Shown in pieces: positions 16,390 through 26,268 of a DNA stretch of 64,000 nucleotides. Numbering within the stretch: the stretch's first letter is position 1; each line of letters begins with the position of its first letter. A program made the translations under genes and the position numbers. The notes beneath the pieces were generated by a model, which was not told the DNA's origin, ran no database searches, and saw only the letters and a list, made by a program, of their open reading frames with translations. The stretch comes from Rosistilla ulvae (lineage in GTDB: Bacteria; Planctomycetota; Planctomycetia; Pirellulales; Pirellulaceae), in NCBI RefSeq assembly GCF_007741475.1, contig NZ_CP036261.1:3473798-3537797 (forward strand). The letters are read 5' to 3'.

Positions 16390-19383
16390 TTATTCGCCGG
16401 TGGCGACACCGGGGATTGCACCGGAGAGGTAACGCCAGTTTTTGATGTAGGCGATCAGGTCGCGCATCTGTTTCGGGTTGATCTGTTGTTCAAACCCTTC
16501 TGGCATCAACGATACGCTGGTCGTCCGCGCTTGGTCGATATCCTCGCGATCGATCGTTGTCAGTTTTCCTTCGGCTTGCTTCAGCGTGATCGCATCGGCT
16601 GTCTCTTCGACAAGCAATCCGTCCTGAACCTGTCCGTCGATGGTGACGACGGTGTAACGGAAGTAGTTGGCGTCGATCGCCGCACCAGGATTCAAGATCG
16701 AAACGAGCAATTGTTCGGGCGTCTTGGTGCGGCTGTCGGAGATGTCCGGACCGACGACGTGCCCCTTCCCTTGCATCACGTGGCAGGCGGCGCACTGTTG
16801 GGCGAAAATCAGTTTCCCCGCATGCGAATCCCCTTCCCCCGCGATCGCTTTGCTGTAGCGATCGATCACCGCTTGGCGATCGGCCGACAACGAAGCCATC
16901 AGCTTGCGGGCGCGGGCTGCAAGTTTCTTGTCGCTGTGGTTCCGCAACCGGTTGGTCTGCGAGAGGTCCATCGCGGCGGGAGCCAGCGTGCCAGCTTCCA
17001 ATGCGTCGAGCATCTTGGCGGTCCATTCGGGGCGACGCAGCAGCGACGCGACACAGGTCCGCAATAGCGCCGGCGGCAATCGGCCTGGATCGCTAAGAAT
17101 CCGCGAGGCGAATTCGGGATCGCCAACGGCGGCCAGTCCCTCGATCGCCGAACTGCGAACAGAGGTCGGCGCACTCGATTCGAAGAGCGCTACCAGCATC
17201 TCGGTCGTCTCGTCGGATCGGTCCAATCGGACGATGTTCAACGCGTCGGTTCGGGAACTCGCAGCAGCGTTCTCATCGCTGGCGATCGATTTCGCAAACG
17301 CTTGGATTCGGGCGAAACCTGGATGGACTTGGCCATCGATGGCGATACTTTTCGACCAGTTCTTTCGCGCACGACCGACACCTTCGTGCAGCCCGCGGAC
17401 GATCTGCATTCCCAATCGATCGGCACCGGTCGCATCCAATACCTTGGCGATTTCAGCGGGCGGCGCGTAGTATCCAACCCGTCGGGCTAGTTCCATCGAC
17501 AGGGGTTCGATCTTTCGATCCCCCATCGATTCACGCTGCTGCAACAGACTCAACAGGACTGGCGTTTGCAGGCACTGCCCGTCGACGGCGGGGACCATCA
17601 GATGGGCTCGCAACCGCGAGTCGGTGCAAGCCGATGCCAACAGTTCGGCTGGAACGGCGACCGGTTTTCCGGTCGACAGCACCAGACGTCGCCACGCGAC
17701 CGCCTGCAGAACCGGATCGGATGTGGCGAGCGCCGCTTCCATCGCGGTGGCGAATTTTGGATTCTCTTGGTCCAACAACTCGATCGCCTGACGGCGGACG
17801 CGGAAATCGGAATCGTGTTGCGCTACATCGGCCAGCAGCTCTTGGAAAGCGGCGGCAACGGACGCGTCGGACTTGGACAATTTGGCTGTCGCGTCGAGCA
17901 ACCACAACGCACGCACTCGGCCCGCAGGCGTTTGGGCTGATTTGGCTGTCTCGCGAAGGTCGGTGGTAAAGGCTGCCGCATCGGTCGACAAACGTTCCAG
18001 GATCAAACGTTGAGCGGTCGTGCGGTGCCATCGATTCGAGTGATCCAAGGCAGCGACTAAAGCAGCGGCATCGGCGGTTTGCCAATCCATTGACGCCGCG
18101 TTGGAATCGGCCGTCGGTTTCGATTTGGAAGTGATTCGCCAAATGCGACCGAGATCGTTCCCCCATTGCTGGTCGGGACGATTCTTCAATTCGACAGGAA
18201 CAAATTGCGGATGTTCGATCACCGCGCGATACATGTCGACGACGTAGAGCGCGCCGTCGGGACCGGAGTTCAGATTGACGGGGCGGAACCAAGCGTCGTG
18301 GCTGGCCAAAAATTCGACCCCTTCACGCCCACGTTTTGCGGCGAAGGTGAGTCCATCGGGACGCATCACTTGGCGTTGTACCAAGTATCCGGTCGGTTCG
18401 CAGGTGAACGAGTTGTTCAGCATCTCACCCGGCAACGCGGTGCCGCCAAAGACGTGGACGCCACACGCGGCGGTGAATTGCCCGGCGTGCAGGTTGGACG
18501 TCGTCCAGGCCTGAGCCAACGAATAGACGCGTGATGCTTCGCCGGCGATCACTGCATCATGAACCGCGTCGCGTGGGGTCAACCACGGATCCGACGCGAT
18601 GATGTCGCCATTGAGAACGACGTGGATGCAGGGATTGCGATTGGTACACAGGAAGATGTTGCCGAAATCATCTTCCGAAAAACCAAACTGGCCATTTCCA
18701 GGCATCCCGGTGAACGTTCCCCCCAACGCATCGAAGGCGAAGTCCTTGCCTTGCAACGGCAGCGGGTCGGGTTGGCCGGGGGCCGGTCCCCATCGTTTGT
18801 CCGTGCTTTTGACCGTACCACCACGCAGTCCGTTGGAGACATGGATTTGGTTGTTGAGCATTAAGGCGGGATGGTTTGCACGCAGTTGCGTGTTCTCTTG
18901 CATGAAGCCTTCGAACCACGTCTCCCGATGGTCGCAAACATCGTCGCCATCGGTGTCCGCCATGAACATCACCTTGCCCGCCAAGGTGACGATCACGCCA
19001 CCACGCCAAGGTTGAATCCCGGTCGGAAAAATCAATTCGTTGGCGAAGGTGGTCGCGTGTTCGTAGAAGCCATCGCCGTCGCGATCACGCAGCAATTGGA
19101 TCCGCGATTGCGGCGGTTGTCCGTCGGCGGGGCCCAACGGATAGTCTCGCATTTCGACGACCCACAACCGGCCTTGATCGTCGAATGCCGTCGCGACGGG
19201 ATCGACAACTTGCGGTTCGCAAGCGACCAATTCGATTTGAACATCGGGGTGGATCTGGAACTGGGCGGCAGATTCTTGAGGTGTCATCGGTTCGTTACCG
19301 CGGACACTCTCCTGTTGGGCGGTGCAGGTTCCAGATAACAAAAGCGCAACAGCGAGCGGCGAAAACTTAAGCAGGTGGGACAT
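16390..19383 (-). CDS. PVC-type membrane-bound dehydrogenase / HEAT-repeat / haem-binding protein
   Basis: A 997-aa secreted protein of a class very abundant in planctomycetes. The start at 19383 (MSHLLKFSPLAVALLLSGTC) gives a signal peptide. Residues about 40-430 form a beta-propeller 'membrane-bound dehydrogenase' domain (DDQGRLWVVEMRDYPLG, LLRDRDGDGFYE, ADTDGDDVCDHRETWFEGF, GPDGALYVVDMYRAVIEHPQ). A region of HEAT-like helical repeats follows. The C-terminus has one c-type haem site CAACH (864-868) and the PVC haem-binding extension (EQLLVSILNPGAAIDANY). Such proteins are thought to take part in sugar oxidation or extracellular electron transfer; the substrate is unknown. It stands alone on the minus strand. 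Confidence 0.92.
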   Translation of the reverse strand: MSHLLKFSPLAVALLLSGTCTAQQESVRGNEPMTPQESAAQFQIHPDVQIELVACEPQVVDPVATAFDDQGRLWVVEMRDYPLGPADGQPPQSRIQLLRDRDGDGFYEHATTFANELIFPTGIQPWRGGVIVTLAGKVMFMADTDGDDVCDHRETWFEGFMQENTQLRANHPALMLNNQIHVSNGLRGGTVKSTDKRWGPAPGQPDPLPLQGKDFAFDALGGTFTGMPGNGQFGFSEDDFGNIFLCTNRNPCIHVVLNGDIIASDPWLTPRDAVHDAVIAGEASRVYSLAQAWTTSNLHAGQFTAACGVHVFGGTALPGEMLNNSFTCEPTGYLVQRQVMRPDGLTFAAKRGREGVEFLASHDAWFRPVNLNSGPDGALYVVDMYRAVIEHPQFVPVELKNRPDQQWGNDLGRIWRITSKSKPTADSNAASMDWQTADAAALVAALDHSNRWHRTTAQRLILERLSTDAAAFTTDLRETAKSAQTPAGRVRALWLLDATAKLSKSDASVAAAFQELLADVAQHDSDFRVRRQAIELLDQENPKFATAMEAALATSDPVLQAVAWRRLVLSTGKPVAVPAELLASACTDSRLRAHLMVPAVDGQCLQTPVLLSLLQQRESMGDRKIEPLSMELARRVGYYAPPAEIAKVLDATGADRLGMQIVRGLHEGVGRARKNWSKSIAIDGQVHPGFARIQAFAKSIASDENAAASSRTDALNIVRLDRSDETTEMLVALFESSAPTSVRSSAIEGLAAVGDPEFASRILSDPGRLPPALLRTCVASLLRRPEWTAKMLDALEAGTLAPAAMDLSQTNRLRNHSDKKLAARARKLMASLSADRQAVIDRYSKAIAGEGDSHAGKLIFAQQCAACHVMQGKGHVVGPDISDSRTKTPEQLLVSILNPGAAIDANYFRYTVVTIDGQVQDGLLVEETADAITLKQAEGKLTTIDREDIDQARTTSVSLMPEGFEQQINPKQMRDLIAYIKNWRYLSGAIPGVATGE

Positions 19384-19461
19384 AGGGTGGGCTTGGCGGA
19401 TTCGAGGTGGGAGACGAATGCAACAATCGTCCACATTCTAGCAGCTCCAACCCGCAGCGCG

Positions 19462-19902
19462 CTAAGGCTTGTCGTTCGGAACACGAATTTCCGTAATCGT
19501 CTTCCCTTCCCGATCGATGTATCGGAACTGCTTCTTGGACATCGAAACGATGCGATCTTTTGTAACCGATGCGACTTTGACCAACTTGGGGTCGGACGAT
19601 TTGGTGATCGTTGTCGTCAGCACTCCCTTATCGATCGACCACTTCGCTTGCAGAACCAAATTGACCTCTTTGTCGCCCACCTTGGTGATCGATCGCGACG
19701 CGGCCAAGCCGTTCTTGGCATAGACGGTCCAGCCGATCGATTTGCGTTTGGTTTCCTTGTCCTCGAACTCCACCTGCCACTTGCCGATCAACAGGGCCGC
19801 CAGTTCTTCATCGGTTGCCTTTTTTGCGGTCTGTGCACCGACGATTGCCGAACTCGACAGGACAAGAACCGCGGCGATCAATGTAGGGACGATTGTTTTC
19901 AT
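19462..19902 (-). CDS. Small secreted protein, lipocalin-like/TIGR03067-type fold suspected
   Basis: 146 aa from ATG 19902, with a clear signal peptide (MKTIVPTLIAAVLVLSSSAI, cleavage near VGAQ). The mature part starts with a short helix (DEELAALLIGKWQVEFED). A series of alternating beta strands follows (WSIDKGVLTTTITK, KQFRYIDREGKTITEIRV). The LxGxW opening and meander resemble small planctomycete secreted beta-barrel proteins. No catalytic residues are evident and the function is unknown. It lies 78 bp from the start of the PVC protein gene, both on the minus strand. Confidence 0.7.
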   Translation of the reverse strand: MKTIVPTLIAAVLVLSSSAIVGAQTAKKATDEELAALLIGKWQVEFEDKETKRKSIGWTVYAKNGLAASRSITKVGDKEVNLVLQAKWSIDKGVLTTTITKSSDPKLVKVASVTKDRIVSMSKKQFRYIDREGKTITEIRVPNDKP

Positions 19903-20076
19903 CGGAGCAAACTCACTGCCATTGGAATCGCGGGGAGAACCCGACGCGAAACAAGGTCGCGTTCCGGTCCGCCGCCAGAATTGTTTACACCGAGTATACC
20001 CCGTGGAATACCGATGGCCAGCCAATGTGGGAATCGGACCGTCGTTGCCGTGGGGGAGGCCGCCATGCCGCAGGGA

Positions 20077-20991
20077 CTATTTCCCGGCAGCCATCAACGC
20101 CGACGCTGCATCGCGAATTTCATCGACGCGGGCCGGATCGATCTCGTCGAGTAACGGGATCTGAGGTCCGGTTTGGGCGATCCCGGCCGATGCGACAGCT
20201 TGGTGAAGGACGCGGATCGGATTGATCTCGTTTCGCAAATCCTCCAACGGCAGGAACGTTTGGCGAATCGATTCGGCTTTGTCCAGGTCATCCGCATACA
20301 GTGCCTGCAACATCTGCTGCGAAAGGCCGGGGGCGACACAGACGCAGCCGGAAGTGAAGCCGGTGATTCCGAACTGCTTCAAGTGGACGATCGCCGGTTG
20401 TTCCCCGATCCCACTGACGATCAGCTTGCGATCGACGCAATCGACAAGCTCGGTCAGGAACGGATCGACCGAGGGATCGTCGCGAACGATCGCGTATTTA
20501 ATGAACGAGACCAATCCGTCGTCGACCAATTTGGCCGCCCCTTGGGGCGAGATGTAGCCTTCGCGTTTGATATAGAGGACCGCGGGGCGACCGATCGCTT
20601 CGACAAAATGGCGGAACCCGCGCAACAATCCCTGTTCGGTCATCACCCCTTCGGCGGGCAAGACCATCACGGTCGGGAATTTGGTATCGCGGATGATGTC
20701 GGCTTGATCCATCATCATTCCATACGCCGGTCCGACCGACGGAACGACCAGCGTGTTATCGGCGGCGATCTCCGACAACGTGTTCAAAAGGTCGGCAAAT
20801 TCGCTGACCCGAACGTGATACAAATTGGCGTTCCCACCGTACAGCAACGAACTGACACCTCCCGCTTCGATGTGGCGAACGACTTTTTGGTTTTCGGTTT
20901 TGCAGATCCGATAGTCCGCGTCGCGGCACAACGGTGGAACAGCGATGATCGAATCGCGAAGGTTTTCGTAGGTTACGGGAGTTGTTTGCAT
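20077..20991 (-). CDS. Dihydrodipicolinate synthase-family aldolase/lyase
   Basis: A 304-aa class I aldolase fold (TIM barrel). ATG 20991 gives MQTTPVTYENLRDSIIAVPP. Features are GGVSSLLYGGNANLYH (phosphate/carboxylate loop), Tyr140 in PAVLYIKREGY and the probable Schiff-base Lys165 in LVSFIKYAIVRDD. Then GFTSGCVCVAP matches the glycine-rich motif. DapA itself usually has GTTGE in the loop; here it is YGGNAN, so the substrate is more likely a sugar acid or 4-hydroxy-2-oxo acid than aspartate semialdehyde. No pathway partners are next to it; the adjacent upstream gene is a deaminase. Confidence 0.85.
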   Translation of the reverse strand: MQTTPVTYENLRDSIIAVPPLCRDADYRICKTENQKVVRHIEAGGVSSLLYGGNANLYHVRVSEFADLLNTLSEIAADNTLVVPSVGPAYGMMMDQADIIRDTKFPTVMVLPAEGVMTEQGLLRGFRHFVEAIGRPAVLYIKREGYISPQGAAKLVDDGLVSFIKYAIVRDDPSVDPFLTELVDCVDRKLIVSGIGEQPAIVHLKQFGITGFTSGCVCVAPGLSQQMLQALYADDLDKAESIRQTFLPLEDLRNEINPIRVLHQAVASAGIAQTGPQIPLLDEIDPARVDEIRDAASALMAAGK

Positions 20992-21114
20992 AGCGGTTCT
21001 GTCCGTCGTCGTTGGGTATAGATTGGGGGAATGAAAAATATGAACGCGATCTCGCTTTGATGCAACGGCCCTGGGAGGCCCCCAAAGAATCGCCGCGCGC
21101 CGCAAAAGGGAATA

Positions 21115-21222
21115 TTAACGCAGAGCCGCAGAGAAGGCGTTAGCCATTTATAAGCGAACAAGCAATGCAGCCGGCCGACGTTCCCACGACAAAACCTCTG
21201 CGAACTCAGCGCCTCTGCGTTT
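21115..21222. repeat. Imperfect inverted repeat (ACGCAGAG type) between divergently spaced genes
   Basis: TTAACGCAGAGCCGCAGAG (21115-21133) is mirrored imperfectly by CTCTGCG...CAGCGCCTCTGCGTTT near 21197-21222. It looks like a palindromic intergenic element comparable to the unit at 62589-63427, although the sequence differs. It sits in the 261-bp gap between the aldolase and the deaminase. Confidence 0.5.
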
Positions 21223-21252
21223 CAATCAAATCGGTCGCCCACTCGCCAACGT

Positions 21253-21843
21253 TCAGGTCGCCGGAGCGTCTCGGCGGCCGTTGTAGATCTCGCCTCCTGC
21301 GGCGACAAAGTCACGAAACATCTGGCAGGCCTTGTCAGCCATCACCTCTTCGATCACTTCGATCCCGCGGCGACGCAGTTCGTGTTGCCAGTGGGGATGG
21401 ATCGGCCCTTCGTCGAACCCGGTGATCGATTCGATCTGTTCGCCCGAGGCGGCGATCGCGACCGATCGAATCCCCGACCAGGGGATCGCCCCAAAACACA
21501 TCGCACAGGGACGCCCGTTGACGACCAATTGATGCTCGGGCAGGTCGGCCCCGCCGAGGTCATAGGTCCCCAGCGTTTGTTGAGCCAGACTGATCGCGAT
21601 CATCTCCGCGTGGGCGATCGAGGCATGACAGGGGACGACGCGGTTCAAACCGATCGCAACCAATCGCCCCGATTCCTTTTCGAAGACCCCCGCGGCAAAC
21701 GGGCCGCCGGTCGCATGGCGAAAGTTTCGCCGGGCATAACCGATCACCAATTCCATCCGCGACGAGAGATCGGGAAAGTGGGACGGTTCGGCAGCAATCT
21801 GTTGGACCGCCCAGTCGGGCATCGAAAAATTGAGTGACATCAT
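21253..21843 (-). CDS. Nucleoside deaminase (CDA fold, guanine/tRNA-adenosine deaminase-like)
   Basis: 196 aa. The zinc site is complete: H78-A-E80 (IAHAEMIAI) and P112-C-x-x-C116 (GRPCAMCFGAI). E80 is the proton shuttle and H78, C113 and C116 bind zinc. TadA-like proteins are shorter (about 150 aa). The longer C-terminus (GFDEGPIHPHWQHELRRRGI) matches guanine deaminase-type or general nucleoside deaminases. ATG at 21843 or the next ATG at 21840 may be used. The neighbours do not reveal the pathway. Confidence 0.88.
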   Translation of the reverse strand: MMSLNFSMPDWAVQQIAAEPSHFPDLSSRMELVIGYARRNFRHATGGPFAAGVFEKESGRLVAIGLNRVVPCHASIAHAEMIAISLAQQTLGTYDLGGADLPEHQLVVNGRPCAMCFGAIPWSGIRSVAIAASGEQIESITGFDEGPIHPHWQHELRRRGIEVIEEVMADKACQMFRDFVAAGGEIYNGRRDAPAT

Positions 21844-22003
21844 TCCATGAAACCGGTGGTGGGCGTCGCGAAGATTGCGCGGCAGAGAGGCCCCGCTGGG
21901 GGATCGCGCATTAGAGTTTAGACGAATTCGTTCGCACCCCTTAGCGTCAGGTTGGCTTGCATGGAGAACCGGACGCTAACGTGTGCCGCGTGATACCGCA
22001 AAA

Positions 22004-22028
22004 CGCGTCAGCGATTTCCGCTGACGCG
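22004..22028 (-). terminator. Intrinsic terminator of the C45-type gene
   Basis: A 10-bp perfect stem (CGCGTCAGCG/CGCTGACGCG) with a five-base loop. Read on the minus strand it is followed by TTTTGCGG and lies 24 bp after the stop of the gene at 22053-23906. Confidence 0.7.
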
Positions 22029-22052
22029 ATCGTCGTTGGGATCAGCGACGGA

Positions 22053-23906
22053 TCAGGGAGCCGCCACGGTGCTCGGTTGGTTTGCCGCAGCGGGAGTTAG
22101 CAATTCGTTCAAATTGAATCGCACGTAAGGTCGCTCGGCGGCGGGATGTTTGTGATCGGCGTTGGCAACGTAGAAGATGCCATCGGCCGGAACAAACAAG
22201 ACGTTGTGCAGATTCGACGACATAGCGACCGGACGACTCATCAGCCACATCGACTTTTCGGCATCGAACTGGCCGTGGTTCTGTTGGACGCGGGAGCGAA
22301 GCGTATCCAAACGACCGCCGGCCGACAGCAGCAACGAATCGGCGATCCCTTCACCCAGCAACGGATGCCCTTCACCGGGACGAATGAACTCGATCGATTC
22401 GGGAGTCGCGGCGACGCCAACCGCTTCGTTTGTCTTGCCATCGGCGAAGACATAATAGTACTCGCAAGTCCGCGGGCTATCGGTCCACAGTTTTTCGACC
22501 TGCTGCAGCGTGGAACACTCTTCCAACGCTCGACGCATCAGCGTCGCCATCGGTGCTCCATCCCATTGACCTTCCCCTTTGCCACCCATTTCGCCCAGCG
22601 AAATCGATTGATTGTTCATCCCGCTGACGCTGCCGGTGAACGCCGCATAACCAACGTTCGCAAATGGAATCTTGCCGTCGACCGAGACGACAAAAGTTGT
22701 CGCACAATCCTGCAGACCGATCGTTGTCATGTAATCAAGGACGCGGCCGTGATAAAGTTTCCCGTCGGTGGTCGCCGAATCAAAAAGGGCAAACCCCGAA
22801 CAATGGAACAGTTCCGGGAAGACGTTCAACGCCTCAAGAACTTCGGGATCTTGTCCCAAGCTTTGCGCCAACGCACGCGTTTCGGTCAGATGGTCCGCGG
22901 GGATGTGTGGTTTCAGCCGAACGTAAGCTTTTTCCAAATCGTCGCGGAACCAGCGTCCGGTCAAGACGGTTTGGACGGTTCCAAACGCGTAGAGAACCGA
23001 ATCGATGCAACGCTGCGATTCGTCTCGCAACAATTGTCCGTGGGCGCGTCCGATCTGTTCGGGAGTGCCCGACAAAACGACCAAGCGTTGTCCGTCGACG
23101 TACCGCAGTTGGCCATGGTCGACGTTTTGTGGATGTTCTGCGGGCGATGTCAATTCGCGCGACGGCAACAGCACCTCCATTGCCCGTCGCCCACCGCGGG
23201 CCAAGTGCAGTTCCAATTGCTTGCGATCGATCGTTTCGGCACGCATCTCGGGCCACGCGTCGACCGACAACATCTCCGCCGGTTCTTCGACGCGAATCAT
23301 CGCTTGATTCTCTCCCGCGGTGATTCGCAGCGCCGTGAGGTCGTTATCGATCGGGTCGATGCGGACATCGTCTCCGATCGTCCACGAATTGTCGGTCTGC
23401 TTGATTTCGATGAAGTTCGAAAGCAGCGAGAGGGTTGATTTCGCGTCGCTGTTGGAAACCACGGCCAGATAGGGAGCGATTTTGCAGCCCGAACCAACCA
23501 GTCGCGACACGATCGCTTTCGGCACCAGATGATCGTCCGCGTCGACCTCTCCACGCCCGATATAAACGACTCCATGCTTTGGCAACGCCAACGCCGTCGC
23601 ATCGGGGCGGCGGCGGATGGAAACGGCATACTCGGGATGATGGGCCGTTAGATCAAACGATTGATCGTTGTAGCGGGTCAACTGCAATTGGATCGACTGC
23701 GTTTTACCATCGATCGGAATCTGCCCTTCGACCGAAACGGAAAACTGCGTCTCGCGTCCGGAAAGGATTGCGAACAACGGATCCAACCGCTGGGTCAAAC
23801 TGTCCGGACTGGCGGCGATCGACGTTGCCGGGACCATGGTCAGGGAGAGACAGAAGAGCAGCCCGGCCGCCGCGAACGGCCATCGAACAGATTGAAGTAT
23901 CGTCAT
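22053..23906 (-). CDS. C45-type peptidase/acyltransferase (Ntn hydrolase family), secreted
   Basis: 617 aa with a signal peptide (MTILQSVRWPFAAAGLLFCL, cleavage near SIAAS). Residues about 270-600 match acyl-CoA:6-APA acyltransferase-like/C45 proteins: VVLSGTPEQIGRAHGQLLRD, then the probable nucleophile Cys369 in FHCSGFALFDSATTDGKLYH, GRVLDY, and NEAVGVAATPESIEF. The N-terminal 270 residues resemble no domain I know and contain a mixed beta region. C45 enzymes hydrolyse or transfer amides; the substrate is unknown. In proteolytically activated relatives the Cys becomes N-terminal; whether the long N-terminal part is cleaved here cannot be told. A terminator follows the gene. Confidence 0.85.
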   Translation of the reverse strand: MTILQSVRWPFAAAGLLFCLSLTMVPATSIAASPDSLTQRLDPLFAILSGRETQFSVSVEGQIPIDGKTQSIQLQLTRYNDQSFDLTAHHPEYAVSIRRRPDATALALPKHGVVYIGRGEVDADDHLVPKAIVSRLVGSGCKIAPYLAVVSNSDAKSTLSLLSNFIEIKQTDNSWTIGDDVRIDPIDNDLTALRITAGENQAMIRVEEPAEMLSVDAWPEMRAETIDRKQLELHLARGGRRAMEVLLPSRELTSPAEHPQNVDHGQLRYVDGQRLVVLSGTPEQIGRAHGQLLRDESQRCIDSVLYAFGTVQTVLTGRWFRDDLEKAYVRLKPHIPADHLTETRALAQSLGQDPEVLEALNVFPELFHCSGFALFDSATTDGKLYHGRVLDYMTTIGLQDCATTFVVSVDGKIPFANVGYAAFTGSVSGMNNQSISLGEMGGKGEGQWDGAPMATLMRRALEECSTLQQVEKLWTDSPRTCEYYYVFADGKTNEAVGVAATPESIEFIRPGEGHPLLGEGIADSLLLSAGGRLDTLRSRVQQNHGQFDAEKSMWLMSRPVAMSSNLHNVLFVPADGIFYVANADHKHPAAERPYVRFNLNELLTPAAANQPSTVAAP

Positions 23907-24185
23907 TGCAAACGTCCATTGAACTGAAGATTAGGTTGGTTCGGAATGCCGAAGCCTACCGGTCGCTACCGCGCCAGTCAAGCTTTTCCAGGGTCAGTAC
24001 ATGTTGAGCATCGGTGTTTCCCCAAAAGAGGATCGGTGGCAAACGGACAAAACGCGACCGTCGACTCTTTGATTAAGAGCCGACGGCTCGCGTTAGGCTG
24101 CTGTGGCGGCGGTCTACGTGGTAGCGCAGCGACTGGGGGCGGCGAAGCGTCGGCAACGTTCCGCCCCAATCGTTTGGGTTCGTTG

Positions 24186-25892
24186 TCAGTAGGAAAACTG
24201 CAATCCAAACGTTCCGCCATGGACGTAGACGTTGTCCGATTCAAACAGCGGTCCGGGGCGGACGGGGCCCGCATCGGCGACGGCCGCATCCAACAAGCTG
24301 CTGTTGGCGGCGCGATCGACCTGGCTGCCAGGCCGGACCGCTTCGGTGAGATACAGGAATTGGTAGCCCGCGGTCGCTCGCAAGTGCTTGGTCACTTGAT
24401 AACCCAACTCGATCCGCGCCTCGGGGAGGACGGCAAATCGTTGCTGCGAAACCTGGCCATCGTTCCCCTGACCTGTCAACAATCCGCCCCGTTCAGTCAC
24501 CGCCGCGCCAACCGTGGGGGTGATCGTCCGTTGACCGTCGTTTTCGACCACTTGATGGTTCACGCCCAAAGCGACCTTCGCTTGGGAACGCAGCAACCAG
24601 CGCCCACGCTCCTTTTGAATGCTGACGCCCAAGTCGTAACCGTAGAAATCGTTTTCCGTTTTGAAGTGATCGTGACTGGCAAACGTCGTGCCGACGTCGA
24701 GCGTCCCGTAGGGGCTGGCGTGCGTTGCGACAGCGGTTCGCAGGTCGTCGATCTGCAACGATTCGGCGAGCCGAAAGTACCGGAACCCGGAGAGCCAATC
24801 GACGCGGCGACCGGTTTTGGCGTTGCTGAACCGCAGCGAGACAGCGCGCATCCCCAAGCTGCCGGTGTACAGTTCGCTTTCCATCTCGATCGTCAGTCGC
24901 CCTCCGACGACGCCGTCAAACGCGATCAGGTCGGCCGCTTCGGCATCGACGGCCGGATTGACGTCATAGAATGGACGGGCCAAGGTCGTAGCGCCGGCCG
25001 AGACGAAAGTGTGCGTCTCGTCTTCCTTCGGCAGGAAACTGAAATCGGCTTCCACCGCAATCCCTTCGGCCCGACGCAACCAGCGGCCGACGTTCAACCG
25101 GCCGCCCAATCGGGAATCCGTATCGAATCGATCGCCACCGAATATCGGGACGGTGGTCGGCAGGCCCAATATTCCGGCGTCGGCCTGCGCCGTACCAAGG
25201 GGGCTGGTCGTCACCAGGATCGGCAGACGATCCCCTTGCAAACGCCAGGACAGAACCTCCGCGTGCGCCCAGCAACGTGGATTGCAGGGAGCGGCGATGG
25301 GAGGACAATTCGTGGCGGACGGAGCTTTGGTAATTTGGATGGATGGAAGCCGAGGCAGCAGACGCGACCGGGGTGGTGGACACGAATCGGCCGTGTTGCA
25401 TGTTCCAGATTGCGTCGAACTGCCGACTGGCGTGGTCGTCTCCGACGGCGGGCAAGTACCATTCACTTCGCAGGAATTCCCTTGCGCCGAGGAGCTGGGC
25501 GAAAGGTATTGATTGCGGGTGGGAGCCAGCAACGCTTGGATCTGCGCTTCGGTCAGGACCTGAGTTTCCAGCACCTTCGCTTCCAATTCGCTCAGGCGTG
25601 GAATGGTCGCGGGGTCGAAAGAGGCGGGGGGAGGCAGAGTTTTGTCGGTCGCTGGCGCGGGGGCGTCCGGCGGCGTAGACAGGGACTCGCCAGAATTTGC
25701 CGCAACCGCGTCCCCCAGATACCGCGGTGGCAGGGCAGCTTCGGAGATCGAAGGCGAAGAGAAGGTATCGGAGTGCGACATCCAATACTTTCCAGCTTCC
25801 CAATCGGCGTCCGCTGGCAGCGACAGTGCAAAGCAAGTGGAAAAGACCAGCGTCGTGTAGATCAACCGACGAAAAGAAACAGCGTTTACCAT
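24186..25892 (-). CDS. BBP7-family outer membrane beta-barrel protein
   Basis: 568 aa with a signal peptide (LIYTTLVFSTCFALSLPADA). A Pro/Ser/Thr-rich, low-complexity region spans about residues 35-200. The BBP7 domain begins near CWAHAEVLSWRLQGDRLPIL and continues VTTSPLGTAQADAGILG, TTVPIFGGDRF and LGGRLNVGRWL, all typical of this planctomycete-specific family. The C-terminal half has alternating amphipathic strands and ends in an aromatic residue (FGLQFSY), as outer membrane barrels do. Role unknown, possibly a porin or surface protein. It is divergent from the TPR-redoxin gene. Confidence 0.9.
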   Translation of the reverse strand: MVNAVSFRRLIYTTLVFSTCFALSLPADADWEAGKYWMSHSDTFSSPSISEAALPPRYLGDAVAANSGESLSTPPDAPAPATDKTLPPPASFDPATIPRLSELEAKVLETQVLTEAQIQALLAPTRNQYLSPSSSAQGNSCEVNGTCPPSETTTPVGSSTQSGTCNTADSCPPPRSRLLPRLPSIQITKAPSATNCPPIAAPCNPRCWAHAEVLSWRLQGDRLPILVTTSPLGTAQADAGILGLPTTVPIFGGDRFDTDSRLGGRLNVGRWLRRAEGIAVEADFSFLPKEDETHTFVSAGATTLARPFYDVNPAVDAEAADLIAFDGVVGGRLTIEMESELYTGSLGMRAVSLRFSNAKTGRRVDWLSGFRYFRLAESLQIDDLRTAVATHASPYGTLDVGTTFASHDHFKTENDFYGYDLGVSIQKERGRWLLRSQAKVALGVNHQVVENDGQRTITPTVGAAVTERGGLLTGQGNDGQVSQQRFAVLPEARIELGYQVTKHLRATAGYQFLYLTEAVRPGSQVDRAANSSLLDAAVADAGPVRPGPLFESDNVYVHGGTFGLQFSY

Positions 25893-26268
25893 GGTTTGGG
25901 CTCCGGTATGGGAGTTTGGGAGTGTTTGTGCTTCGACGTGAAGTCGCTTGGGATCGACACCCCTGCGGGCATTGGTTCCCTAGGTGTGTTTATCTGCTAG
26001 CAAATGCAGCCGCCCCCAGAAAAACTTGGCACGGCGGTGCTGGCGAAGCGTGGAAGACTAGAACGCTTCGCCCGATTGCAGCGAGAAACTGCGAGGCGAT
26101 CGATTTTGCATGCTTTGCGATTGGCGAGGGGCATGGTGTGGGGCTGACGTTCGTTCGGCCTTGGCAATCGCTTGCAATTTACAGGATCGAAATCTAGGCT
26201 GGATGCCAAACCCTCCTTCGAATCCCTCCCCCGCGGACGCTTTTCCAGCCGCCAGGAAATCAAGTTCT
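25893..26268. other. Divergent promoter region, BBP7 gene / TPR-redoxin gene
   Basis: 376 bp between two divergent starts (25892 minus and 26269 plus). It must hold both promoters, but I could not assign -10/-35 boxes with confidence. No gene or repeat was recognised in it. Confidence 0.5.
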